Source: BOG-908 sp965199235
GTDB taxonomy: Bacteria; Pseudomonadota; Alphaproteobacteria; Acetobacterales; Acetobacteraceae
Length of the DNA: 64,000 nt
Assembly: GCA_965199235.1 (NCBI GenBank)
Contig: CBDAQU010000002.1
Span: 2,418,001 to 2,482,000 of the forward strand
Direction: 5' to 3'
A program made the position numbers and the translations under genes. The notes beneath the pieces are model-generated. The model searched no databases, was not told where the DNA came from, and saw only the letters and a program-made list of their open reading frames with translations. This document shows positions 1 to 7,804 of the stretch, piece by piece (the first letter of the stretch is position 1; each line of letters opens with the position of its first letter).

Positions 1-1148
1 GCGTCCCCCTGCGCCGGCGGGCTCGGAGTCAGCCGCTGCGTCACCCCGTGATGGATCGCCGCCAGGATCGCCGCCAAGACCAAATGCGGGCTGGCATCGG
101 CTGCTGCCACACGGTGCTCGATCCGGCGCGAGCCTGCCCCGCTGCGCGGCACCCGGAACGCCACCGAACGGTTGTCGTGCCCCCAGGCGCTGCTCAGCGA
201 CGCGAACGCCCCCGCGCGGTAGCGGCGATAGGCGCTGAAGCTCGGCGCGAAGACCGCCATGCTCTGCGCGTGCAGCGCCTGCATCCCTGCAACCGCATGA
301 CGCAGCAAACCCTCCCCCTCCGGCGCGCCAAACCGGTTCGCGCCCGAGTCGTCTGCCAGGCTGACATGGACGTGCAGACCGCTTCCGGCATGGCCGGCGA
401 ACGGCTTGGCCATGAAACTCGCCCGCAAGCCGAGCGAGGCTGCTACGCCCTGCGTCGCGCGCCGCTGCAGCACGGCCCAGTCCGCCGCCAGCACGGGGTC
501 GGGGCAGTGCACCAGGTTCAGCTCGAACTGCCCAGGGCCGTACTCCGACACCAGCCCGTCCGCCGGTATGTCTTGCGCGCGCAACGCCGCGTGCAGCGCG
601 TGCAGGAACCCCGCATGGTCCTCCAGATATTGCAGGCCCAGATGGCCGTGCGAGGGCCGCACCAGCCCGGCCCGCGCATCAGGCAGCGGCGCTGGGCGCC
701 CGCCCGCCTCCGCGCCCACCAGATAGAACTCGAGCTCGCAGGACAGCACAGGGTGCAGCCCGTCGGCGCGGCAACGCTCCACCACGCGCCGCAGCACCTC
801 CCTGGGGTCGTACCAGAGCGGCGCCCCGTCCGCGCCCAGCATCGACAGCAGGCATTGCGCCGTGGGCTCCAGCGCCCAGGGCACAGGCTGCGCGCGCCCG
901 GACGGCATGGCCGTGCCGTCCGGGTTGCCGTCTTGCGTGCCCAGCCCGAGCGGACCCTGCGACGCGCCTCTGGCGTCCAGCACCAGGGCGGAGGCGGAGA
1001 ACGCCACTCCGTTGCGCGACGCCGCGCTCCAGGCCTCCGCCGTCAGCCGCTTGCCGCGCAGGATGCCGTTCACATCGGCCACGAACGCATCGACGAACCG
1101 GCTGCCGTCCGGCAGCTCGAACGAGTTTTTGGGATCCTCAGCGCTCAT
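1..1148 (-). CDS. Glutamine synthetase family protein (gamma-glutamylpolyamine synthetase-like), 3' end outside window
   Basis: Reading the minus strand from ATG at 1148 gives an uninterrupted frame of about 382 codons running off the left edge. It starts MSAEDPKNSFELPDG and has hallmarks of the GS fold: an ELEFYL segment, the substrate and ATP region AGSGLHVHVSL, and the basic RIEHRVAAADASP segment near the visible C-terminal end. Family members ligate glutamate to ammonia or to amines such as putrescine (PuuA type). Residue 1 and the early VADVNGILRGKRL stretch resemble PuuA-like members more than GlnA, but the substrate cannot be read from sequence. The stop codon is not in the window. It is divergent from the TonB receptor. 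Confidence 0.85.
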   Translation of the reverse strand, partial: MSAEDPKNSFELPDGSRFVDAFVADVNGILRGKRLTAEAWSAASRNGVAFSASALVLDARGASQGPLGLGTQDGNPDGTAMPSGRAQPVPWALEPTAQCLLSMLGADGAPLWYDPREVLRRVVERCRADGLHPVLSCELEFYLVGAEAGGRPAPLPDARAGLVRPSHGHLGLQYLEDHAGFLHALHAALRAQDIPADGLVSEYGPGQFELNLVHCPDPVLAADWAVLQRRATQGVAASLGLRASFMAKPFAGHAGSGLHVHVSLADDSGANRFGAPEGEGLLRHAVAGMQALHAQSMAVFAPSFSAYRRYRAGAFASLSSAWGHDNRSVAFRVPRSGAGSRRIEHRVAAADASPHLVLAAILAAIHHGVTQRLTPSPPAQGD

Positions 1149-1303
1149 CCACCGACAGTGGCCGATCCGCGCCTCCAGGTCACGGGGCACGCGGCTTGCT
1201 TGGGCGTTTCTTGCGATATCTGCGCGGTCGGACGCGCAAAACGCTTGCGGAACGCTTCGGTTTCAGACGGAATCGTTCCGGGGCTTTGGGGGAGGTGCTT
1301 ATC

Positions 1304-3817
1304 TTGGGTCGTCAGTTGCGCGGGTTCGCCGTCGTTCTCATCCTGGCCGGCCTTTCCACTCCGCTACTGGCGCAACCGCAGGATGCAGCCCAGCAGAACG
1401 TCACGCCAAAAGGCCAGAACCGGCAGGACCGGCAGAGCAGCACCGCAGGCGTGCGCAACGGTCGCGTGGAAGAAATCACCGTCACGTCGCAGAAACGGTC
1501 GGAAAACGTCCGCAAGGTGCCGCTCAGCATCACCGTGCTCAGCGGCGCGCAGATCCGTGCCGCGCACATCACCAACTACGCGGACCTGACGCGCGCGGTG
1601 CCCAACCTCTCCTTCTCCAGCCAGGCGGGCGAGGGGCTGTCGACGCTGGAGATCCGCGGCATCTCCAGCCAGGCCGGCACCGCAACCGTCGCCCTCTACC
1701 TCGACGACACCTCGCTGACCACGCGCAATCTCGGCACGGAAGGCCAGGTCGAGCCGCGCTTCCTCGACATTGCACGTGTCGAGGTGCTGCGCGGCCCGCA
1801 GAGCACGCTGTATGGTGCCAGCGCGCTCGGCGGCACGCTGCGCTACATCAGCAACCAGCCGAAGATGGACGTGTTCGAAGGCAACGTGTTTTCCGAGCTG
1901 TCGGGCACCTATCACGGCACGCTCAACTGGGACGAGCAGGGCGTGCTCAACATCCCTCTCGTCCACGACCAGCTGGTGCTGCGCATCGCCGGGGAGACGG
2001 GCGGGGATGGCGGCTACATCACCAACATCAACCCGGCCAACGGCGCCGTCATCAAGGACAACATCAACAGCCAGGGCTTCAACGTGGTGCGCGGCACGCT
2101 GCTGTGGAAGCCGCTCGACTGGCTGACCGTCACCGGCAGCACGCTGTTCCAGCGCTCCGACCAGCGCGACGTGGACGCGCAATACCTGGCTCTGCCCAAT
2201 TTCCAGACGCCCAAGACGGTTGCCGAGCCCGGGCGGGACACGCTGATCGTGCCGAGCGTCACGATCAACGCCGATCTCGGCTTCGCCAACCTGATCGCTG
2301 TCACCGGCAACTACGAGCGCCAGTTCGCGCGCACGCTCGACAGCACGATCTACGACAACCTGGCGCTGTACCTGTGCGATCCGCTCAACGATGCGGACGG
2401 CTCGCCGTTCTGCGGCACCGATGCCAACAACCTGCCGATCTACGGCTCGCCCCCCGGCCTGTACAACGCCGTCAACCTGCTGCCGAGTGAAACGTTCTAC
2501 AGCAACACCGTCCGCCAATGGTCCGAGGAGGTACGCCTCGTCTCAAAACCCTACGTGCCTGGCGAGGGGCTGCCGTTCACCTGGATCGCCGGCCTGTACT
2601 ACTCCGACGAGCACACCACCTCGACCGACACCGAGTTCATCAACGGCCTGGACGCGACGTTCGCGCGTTTCGGCGTCGATCCGAACGACCCCAACGTGGT
2701 GGGCGGCGCGTTCCCCGGCTCCATCGTCAGGGACCAGGTGTTCCAGGGCATCCAATCCTACGACACCGCGCAATACGCCGCCTTCGGCGAGGGCACCTAC
2801 TACCCGCTGCCCAACATGCGTCTGACCTTCGGCGCCCGTTACCAGTTCTCGCGCGACGGCGAGGACTCGTTTGAGAACTATTTCTACGATTACGGCAATG
2901 GCGGGCCCACCTCCTCGGTCGGCCATTTCTACGCCTTTCTGCCGAAATTCGCCTTCGGCCTGGACGTCACCCCCGACAATACGATCTACGCCAACGTCTC
3001 CAAAGGTTTCAGGCTGGGCAGCGAGAACCGGCTGATCCAGTACATCCCGTCCGAAGCCAACAACAACGGCACGCCCAGCTTCGACCTGGCCCAGCTTGGG
3101 CTGCACGCCTCGCCCACCAATTTCGGTCCCGACAAGCTGTGGAACGGCGAGATCGGCGACAAGGCGCGCTTCTTCGGCGGCCGCATGCTGGTCAACGCCG
3201 ATTTCTTCTACATCCGCTGGAACGACATCCAGACCTCGGTGCCGCTCGTCACCTCAGGCGACGAGTTCGAGACCAACGCAGGCGCCGCGTCGAGCTACGG
3301 CGGCGAGTTCGAGATACGCGGCCGGGTGACAGAAGGGCTGACCCTGGGCCTGTCTGGCAGCGTGCTGAACGCCTCGCTGGACAACGGTGTCAGCGTGAAC
3401 GGCAACAAGGTCGCCGGCACCTTCGCGGGCCAGAAGATACCGGGCGTTCCCGAATACAACTTCGTCTTCGACAGCAAGCAGACCTTTACCCTCAGCGACG
3501 CCGTCAGCGGCTTCGTCTCCCTGACCCCGACCTGGGTGGGCGACAGCCACGGCGACGTCATCCCCACCAACCCGGATTACAAACGCCCAGCCTACATCAC
3601 GCTCGACGCCAATGCCGGTCTCGATTTCGGGCGATGGGAAATCACCGTGTTCGGCCGCAACCTGACCAACAACAACAAGATCATCCAGCGGCCGGACATA
3701 CAGGGGTCCGCCGCTTCCGCCTACGGACTCGACTATTTGGGAAGCTTCGTGCGCAACACCCAGGGTTTCACCCTGCGGCCCCTGACCATCGGGATGAACG
3801 CGAGCCTGCGATTCTGA
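1304..3817 (+). CDS. TonB-dependent outer-membrane receptor
   Basis: About 837 residues. The TTG at 1304 is preferred because GGGGGAGG lies about 9 bases upstream and the product then begins with a signal peptide (MGRQLRGFAVVLILAGLS, cleavage near LLAQPQ). The open frame reaches back to TTG 1196 without such signals. A TonB-box-like EEITVTSQKR is followed by the plug domain (VPLSITVLSG, then RVEVLRGPQSTLYGASALGG) and a beta-barrel ending in the aromatic residue of SLRF, as outer-membrane barrels do. The family imports siderophores, cobalamin or carbohydrates using TonB-ExbBD energy. The substrate is unknown here, and no TonB or permease genes are adjacent. Confidence 0.93.
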   Translation: MGRQLRGFAVVLILAGLSTPLLAQPQDAAQQNVTPKGQNRQDRQSSTAGVRNGRVEEITVTSQKRSENVRKVPLSITVLSGAQIRAAHITNYADLTRAVPNLSFSSQAGEGLSTLEIRGISSQAGTATVALYLDDTSLTTRNLGTEGQVEPRFLDIARVEVLRGPQSTLYGASALGGTLRYISNQPKMDVFEGNVFSELSGTYHGTLNWDEQGVLNIPLVHDQLVLRIAGETGGDGGYITNINPANGAVIKDNINSQGFNVVRGTLLWKPLDWLTVTGSTLFQRSDQRDVDAQYLALPNFQTPKTVAEPGRDTLIVPSVTINADLGFANLIAVTGNYERQFARTLDSTIYDNLALYLCDPLNDADGSPFCGTDANNLPIYGSPPGLYNAVNLLPSETFYSNTVRQWSEEVRLVSKPYVPGEGLPFTWIAGLYYSDEHTTSTDTEFINGLDATFARFGVDPNDPNVVGGAFPGSIVRDQVFQGIQSYDTAQYAAFGEGTYYPLPNMRLTFGARYQFSRDGEDSFENYFYDYGNGGPTSSVGHFYAFLPKFAFGLDVTPDNTIYANVSKGFRLGSENRLIQYIPSEANNNGTPSFDLAQLGLHASPTNFGPDKLWNGEIGDKARFFGGRMLVNADFFYIRWNDIQTSVPLVTSGDEFETNAGAASSYGGEFEIRGRVTEGLTLGLSGSVLNASLDNGVSVNGNKVAGTFAGQKIPGVPEYNFVFDSKQTFTLSDAVSGFVSLTPTWVGDSHGDVIPTNPDYKRPAYITLDANAGLDFGRWEITVFGRNLTNNNKIIQRPDIQGSAASAYGLDYLGSFVRNTQGFTLRPLTIGMNASLRF

Positions 3818-3866
3818 CCCGAACACCACGCGGTCCACGCGCAGCGTCGACGAGCAGACGAATGTT

Positions 3867-3939
3867 GAAACCGGTTAGCCGTTGTTTTGGCGAGCAATTT
3901 TTTTACCCCGACGTTCCGGTCCGCGTGACGTTGCTCTAA
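3867..3939. repeat. Dispersed intergenic repeat family 1, partial copy
   Basis: This segment holds GAAACCGGTTAG, TTTTGGCGAGCAAT and a right end GTCCGCGTGACGTTGCTCTA. The same blocks occur in the same order at 20131-20265 and inverted at 6792-6930. It lacks the GTGTCCGC hairpin block of the longer copies. It lies in the gap between the TonB receptor and the next small gene. Confidence 0.75.
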
Positions 3940-4041
3940 TTTGGTTCAAGGCGTTAAACGTGCTATATGCTGGCAGGCAACCAGGCAAACGACAGTTCTG
4001 TCAGGTCGTGCGATGGGCATGTTCTGGGGCCGTTGACGCGG

Positions 4042-4323
4042 ATGAGCGATTTTACAGATGGCGATCTGAAGGTTGTGGAAGGTCGCGCTGCCAACCTCTC
4101 CCCAAGGCAAGGGCGGCGCCTATCGGACAAGATACTCGTTGCTTTTCACCACGCATGTGACGCACAGGACCTGACGGTCGCCGAGCAGCTGCTCAAGACG
4201 CTCGAACTCATGCTGACACGTCGGGGCGTTCCAGCCGAACAGAACCGGCGCAAGTCGCTCGAAAGCCTTGTCGCCGCACACGAGCGTCTCTGGCACCTGC
4301 GCCACAAGGACCCGAACGGCTGA
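4042..4323 (+). CDS. Hypothetical protein, about 93 aa
   Basis: The frame is open from 3967, but the ATG at 4042 (MSDFTDGDLK) is the more natural start because the upstream residues have no protein-like character. The product is hydrophilic and predicted mostly helical, with a Leu-rich segment (AEQLLKTLELMLTRRGV) and a basic C-terminal half. There is no signal peptide or membrane segment. I do not recognise the family. It ends about 30 bases before the convergent methyltransferase gene. Confidence 0.6.
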   Translation: MSDFTDGDLKVVEGRAANLSPRQGRRLSDKILVAFHHACDAQDLTVAEQLLKTLELMLTRRGVPAEQNRRKSLESLVAAHERLWHLRHKDPNG

Positions 4324-4353
4324 ACAGAGGCGGAGTCCTCGGCCTCGTTCGGG

Positions 4354-5100
4354 TCAAAACTCCAACGCCTTTCCATGACGCAGCACCGCCTCTGCCTCCT
4401 CGGTGTAGCCGCCCTCGGCGTCGTGCAGGATCAGCCCTGGCAGCATCCTGGCAGGCCCGCGGCCATGCCTGACACCTCGAAGGATCAGCAGCCGCGCCTG
4501 GCAGCCCGCACGCGGCCAGAGCGGCAGCACCGCAGCCTCGCCGCATCCGGCTTCCGACAAGGCCGCGACACCGTGCGCAAGCAACCCGGCAGGCAGCACC
4601 AGCGTCAGCGTGCCCCTGCGCACCAGCGGCCGCGCGAGGGCCACCGCCCACCGTGCCAGCAGCCCGTCGCCCGCCAGCTTCGCCGACCGCCTGCCAGGAT
4701 CGGGCGACTGCGTTCCGGCATCTTTGTGCCAGGGCGGGTTGGCCATCGCATGGTCGTACGCCGCGTTCGCTCGCCAGCCCACGACGTCCTGCGTCAGCAC
4801 GTGCAGCCCCGGCCGCCCGTTCGCCTCGATGTTGGCGCGCGCAACCGCCGCGATATCAGGGTCGCGCTCTATGCCGGTGCCCTGCACATCGGCCACCCTT
4901 GCCGCCAGGCTCAGCAGCCCCGCTCCCGCGCCCGCCCCTGCCTCAACCACCCGTTGGCCAGGCCGCGCCGGCACGCAGGCCGCCAGCAGCACCGGCTCGA
5001 TCCCGGTGCGGTATCCCAAGACCGGCTGCGCGTAGGCCACCCGGCCGCCGAGCAGCGTGCCGTGCGACAGCGTGCCGTGCGAAAGTCTGGGCAGGGTCAC
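4354..5100 (-). CDS. SAM-dependent methyltransferase, TrmN6-like
   Basis: About 248 residues. The GTG at 5100 is chosen as start because it overlaps the DUF2007 stop (GTGTGA), which implies translational coupling; the frame is open further upstream only by chance. Motif I is degenerate but present (VVEAGAGAGAGLLSLAARV), and the catalytic NPPW motif (MANPPWHKDAG) marks an N6-adenine or glutamine amino-methyltransferase. The closest described type is tRNA1(Val) adenine-37 N6 methylation. The N-terminus contains a 15-bp tandem duplication giving LSHGTLSHGT. In many alphaproteobacteria this gene lies beside DUF2007 and divergent from a polyprenyl synthase, as here. Confidence 0.85.
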   Translation of the reverse strand: MTLPRLSHGTLSHGTLLGGRVAYAQPVLGYRTGIEPVLLAACVPARPGQRVVEAGAGAGAGLLSLAARVADVQGTGIERDPDIAAVARANIEANGRPGLHVLTQDVVGWRANAAYDHAMANPPWHKDAGTQSPDPGRRSAKLAGDGLLARWAVALARPLVRRGTLTLVLPAGLLAHGVAALSEAGCGEAAVLPLWPRAGCQARLLILRGVRHGRGPARMLPGLILHDAEGGYTEEAEAVLRHGKALEF

Positions 5101-5303
5101 ACCTCGCCCGCCTCCGCCAGCACGCGGGTCGCCAGCACGCGGTCCTTGGAGGCCACAGCCAGCCGGCGCGGGATGGCGCCGATGCTGCCCTCGACGGCGC
5201 TGACCTGCGAGTCGAGGACCAGCACCTCCACGCCGGCATCCCTCAGCAGGCAGGTCAGAAAACTCAGACGCACCAGGTCGTTGGTCACCAGAAGAACGTG
5301 CAT
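5097..5303 (-). CDS. DUF2007 domain protein
   Basis: A 68-residue protein beginning MHVLLVTNDLVRLSFL. It matches the small alpha/beta DUF2007 family, labelled as putative signal-transducing proteins, whose biochemical role is unknown. It is cytoplasmic with no signal peptide. Its stop overlaps the GTG of the downstream methyltransferase, so the two form a tight two-gene unit. The opposite side faces the polyprenyl synthase promoter region (5304-5561), in which I see no other gene. Confidence 0.8.
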   Translation of the reverse strand: MHVLLVTNDLVRLSFLTCLLRDAGVEVLVLDSQVSAVEGSIGAIPRRLAVASKDRVLATRVLAEAGEV

Positions 5304-5561
5304 AGCCCTGTCCCCGACGGCCGCCGATGCAGCGCGGCCGAAACCAAAGCCCTGTTAGACGGCCGGTCCCGCTCCTGGCCAGGGCCGTCAAGCCGCAGCT
5401 TGTCGTGACCGCCTTGCGCCTTGACCCTCTTTGTACGCGGCCGATATTGTGGGCCGATGCCGCAGGTTGACGTGTACCGCACACACCTGACCAGCACTGC
5501 CGCGATTGCGGGATAGCGGCCGGCTGCCGCCTGGCTGCACGTCTGGATTTGGGAGAGCCGT

Positions 5562-6791
5562 TTGGGCCTAGCTGTCAGCGTGTGGGGTGCCGGACCGCCC
5601 CGTGCGCAGCCGTCACCGGGCAAAGCGGACCTCCCCGCCGAAACCTTGCCGGCCGCGCACTCCGTCGAGGACGCGCTGACCGCGCACTCCGTCGAGGGCG
5701 CGCTGACCGCGCACTCCGTCGAGGACGCGCTGACCGCGCACTCCGTCGAGGGCGCGCTGACCGCGCACTCCGTCGAGGACGCGCTGACCGCGCACTCCGT
5801 CGAGGACGCGCTGACCGCGCTGGCCGACCTCGTCCGCTCCGACCTCGCAGCCTGCAACCGCGTCATCGTCGCGCACATGCAGAGTCAGGTGGAGCTGATC
5901 CCCCAGTTGGCCGCCCACCTGGTCGCGGCCGGCGGCAAGCGTCTGCGCCCGATGCTGACCATGGCCTGCGCGCGCCTGTGCGGCTACCCGGGTGCAGCCG
6001 GCGGACAGCGCCACGTCAACCTCGCCGCCTGCGTCGAGTTCATCCACACCGCGACCCTGCTGCACGACGACGTGGTCGACGAAAGCCGCCTGCGCCGCGG
6101 CCTGGCAACCGCGAACGCCGTGTTCGGCAACAAGGCCAGCGTGCTGGTGGGCGACTTCCTGTTTTCCCGCAGCTTCCAGCTGATGACCGCGGACGGCAGC
6201 CTGCCCGTGCTGCGCATCCTGTCCAACGCCGCCGCCACCATCGCCGAGGGCGAGGTGCTGCAGCTCGTCACCCAGAACGACCTCTCGACCCGCGATGAAC
6301 GCTACCTCGACGTGATCCAGGGCAAGACCGCCGCATTGTTCGCCGCCGCCTGCCAGATCGGCGCGGTCGTGGCCAACCGCGCCGAGGAGGAGGAGCAGGC
6401 GCTGTCCGATTTCGGCCTCAACGTCGGCATGGCGTTCCAGCTGGTTGACGACGCGCTGGACTACGCCGCCGATCAGGCCAAGCTCGGCAAGACGGTGGGC
6501 GACGACTTCCGCGAGGGCAAGATCACCGGCCCGGTCCTGGCCGCCTACAAGGCAGGCGGCGAGGCGGACCGCGCCTTCTGGCGCCGAACGATCGAGGCCA
6601 GCCAGCAGACCGAAGCCGATCTGGACCACGCGCTCGACCTGATGGAGCATAGCGGCGCGATCGAGGCCACCCTGCAGCGCGCCGCCGGCTTCGCCGAACG
6701 CGCCAAGGCGGCCCTGTCCATCTTCCCGGACGGGACCATCAAACGCTGCCTCGCAGGCGTCGCAGACTACACCGTCAGACGGGGCCGCTGA
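5562..6791 (+). CDS. ispB: Polyprenyl (octaprenyl-type) diphosphate synthase
   Basis: 409 residues from TTG 5562, which has GGGAG seven bases upstream. The catalytic domain starts near residue 90 (LADLVRSDLAAC). The first Asp-rich motif is LLHDDVVDESRLRRG and the second is LVDDALDYAAD, as in trans-prenyltransferases that build the isoprenoid side chain of ubiquinone. The N-terminal 85 residues are not part of the normal fold: they include six perfect or near-perfect 9-residue repeats (AHSVEDALT or AHSVEGALT). Homologues are usually near 320-340 residues, so the extension is unusual. An alternative start downstream of the repeats cannot be excluded. Confidence 0.92.
   Translation: MGLAVSVWGAGPPRAQPSPGKADLPAETLPAAHSVEDALTAHSVEGALTAHSVEDALTAHSVEGALTAHSVEDALTAHSVEDALTALADLVRSDLAACNRVIVAHMQSQVELIPQLAAHLVAAGGKRLRPMLTMACARLCGYPGAAGGQRHVNLAACVEFIHTATLLHDDVVDESRLRRGLATANAVFGNKASVLVGDFLFSRSFQLMTADGSLPVLRILSNAAATIAEGEVLQLVTQNDLSTRDERYLDVIQGKTAALFAAACQIGAVVANRAEEEEQALSDFGLNVGMAFQLVDDALDYAADQAKLGKTVGDDFREGKITGPVLAAYKAGGEADRAFWRRTIEASQQTEADLDHALDLMEHSGAIEATLQRAAGFAERAKAALSIFPDGTIKRCLAGVADYTVRRGR
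5655..5816. repeat. 27-bp tandem repeat, six units, inside ispB
   Basis: Six consecutive 27-bp units (GCGCACTCCGTCGAGGACGC...) differ only by an A/G change that swaps Asp for Gly in the fifth codon position of alternate units. The period is nine codons, so the ispB frame is kept. The repeat is also open on the opposite strand. Near identity implies recent expansion. Confidence 0.95.
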
Positions 6792-6930
6792 TTAGAGCAA
6801 TGTCACGCAGACTGGAAGTCGGAGTGACGAAATCGCTCGCCAAACCAAGGCCTAAACCGGTTTCACGTCGGCCTACTCGCGGACACTCTGCTTGAAACCG
6901 GTCTAGTCCGGTCTGTGTGACATCGCTCCA
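6792..6930. repeat. Dispersed intergenic repeat family 1, full-length copy with terminal inverted repeats
   Basis: The element begins one base after the ispB stop with TAGAGCAATGTCACGCAGAC and ends with GTCTGTGTGACATCGCTCCA, an imperfect inverted repeat of about 24 bp. Inside lie the GCGGACACTCTGC block and AAACCGGTCTAG, matching the reverse complement of the copy at 20131-20265. It fills the ispB to lipoprotein convergent gap. Confidence 0.8.
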
Positions 6931-6942
6931 GAATTTCGGGCT

Positions 6943-7617
6943 TTATAATTTTGGAGCGTGAGCCAGCACGTCCAGGAAACGTGTCTCCCGCGCGCGCGCG
7001 TCGCGCTCCTCTGCCGAGCCCTCGGTCACCAGCACCGTATGGGGGCTGGTCGCCCGCAAAGCCTCCATGGGCGCGCCCACCGTCTCGTCGTCCAGAGACT
7101 GCGCGTCGGCCTGGAAGAATTTCCAGATCTTGCCGTCTGGCTCGGCGATCAGCGTCACCGAGTCCGGCCGCTCCTGCTCCTTGCGGGTCACCAGCCGGAC
7201 CGAGACGGCCGGCTCCGGCGCGCTGGCTCCCTGCGCCATCAGGCCGAGCTGCTTGCCCAACTGCTCCACCCCGGCGATGCGCGCCACCCGGAACTCCTCC
7301 ACCTTCGCCACCGCCAGATCGAAGCGGGCGCGCCGGCTTCGTGAATCCGGCACGGGCGCGAACAGGTCCTGTTGCGCGCGCAGGACGAAATCCACATGCA
7401 CCCGCCACGAACCCGCCGGAAGCTTGCTCGATCCTCCAGGCTGCTCGAAGCTGGTCTTGACCTGGCCGATGCGCAGGTACTGCGGCTGGGTCTGCGCCAG
7501 GTAGGCCGCCACATCGGTCTCTGCCGGTTTCGGCCCGGATTGGCCGCACCCCGACATCGCCAGCAGCGCGCAGGTAGAACGCAGAACGATACGCGTCAAT
7601 GAAGGTCTACGGCGCAT
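6943..7617 (-). CDS. Putative lipoprotein of unknown function
   Basis: 224 residues. The N-terminus is basic (MRRRPSLTR), then hydrophobic, then has a lipobox-like LLAMSGC, so it is probably a lipoprotein with the mature protein starting at that Cys. The rest is soluble and moderately charged, with a segment describing a beta-rich middle (SWRVHVDFVLRAQQ) and a C-terminal helical stretch. I do not recognise the domain. It is convergent with ispB, separated by repeat family 1. Confidence 0.75.
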   Translation of the reverse strand: MRRRPSLTRIVLRSTCALLAMSGCGQSGPKPAETDVAAYLAQTQPQYLRIGQVKTSFEQPGGSSKLPAGSWRVHVDFVLRAQQDLFAPVPDSRSRRARFDLAVAKVEEFRVARIAGVEQLGKQLGLMAQGASAPEPAVSVRLVTRKEQERPDSVTLIAEPDGKIWKFFQADAQSLDDETVGAPMEALRATSPHTVLVTEGSAEERDARARETRFLDVLAHAPKL

Positions 7618-7632
7618 GACAGGCCCTGATGC

Positions 7633-7748
7633 TAGAGCATGATCGCTTCGGCTACCATAAGCGATCAGGCGCTGGCTGTCGTTACTAGACCGGTTTTACG
7701 CGGAGTGTCCGCGATTGGGCGGACCTCAAACCGGTCCAGGCCTTGGTG
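7633..7748. repeat. Dispersed intergenic repeat family 1, composite copy
   Basis: From 7685 the sequence TAGACCGGTTTTACGCGGAG through GTGTCCGC, GGGCGGACC and AAACCGGTCC matches the 20131 copy in the same orientation. It folds as an outer AGACCGGTTT/AAACCGGTCC stem around an inner GTCCGC/GCGGAC hairpin. The left part (7633-7670) starts TAGAGCATGATCGCTT and contains its own TGATCGCTT/AAGCGATCA inverted repeat not found in the other copies. It occupies most of the gap 7618-7804 upstream of the lipoprotein gene. Confidence 0.7.
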
Positions 7749-7804
7749 CGGCCAGATGGGTACAACGTCCGCGGCAGCAGGGAGCGCACCTGTCACTGAA
7801 GCGT

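Noticed and set aside
862..2490. Long plus-strand frame of 542 codons overlapping the TonB receptor
   Set aside because: Arg/Pro/Ala-rich composition without domains; it is a shadow of GC-rich coding sequence in another frame.
5285..5878. Minus-strand frame over the ispB repeat
   Set aside because: The tandem repeat is open on both strands by chance; only the plus-strand frame continues into prenyltransferase motifs.
7633..7748. Factor-independent terminator for the lipoprotein region
   Set aside because: Its stems belong to a dispersed repeat seen at three other places and no T-run follows.
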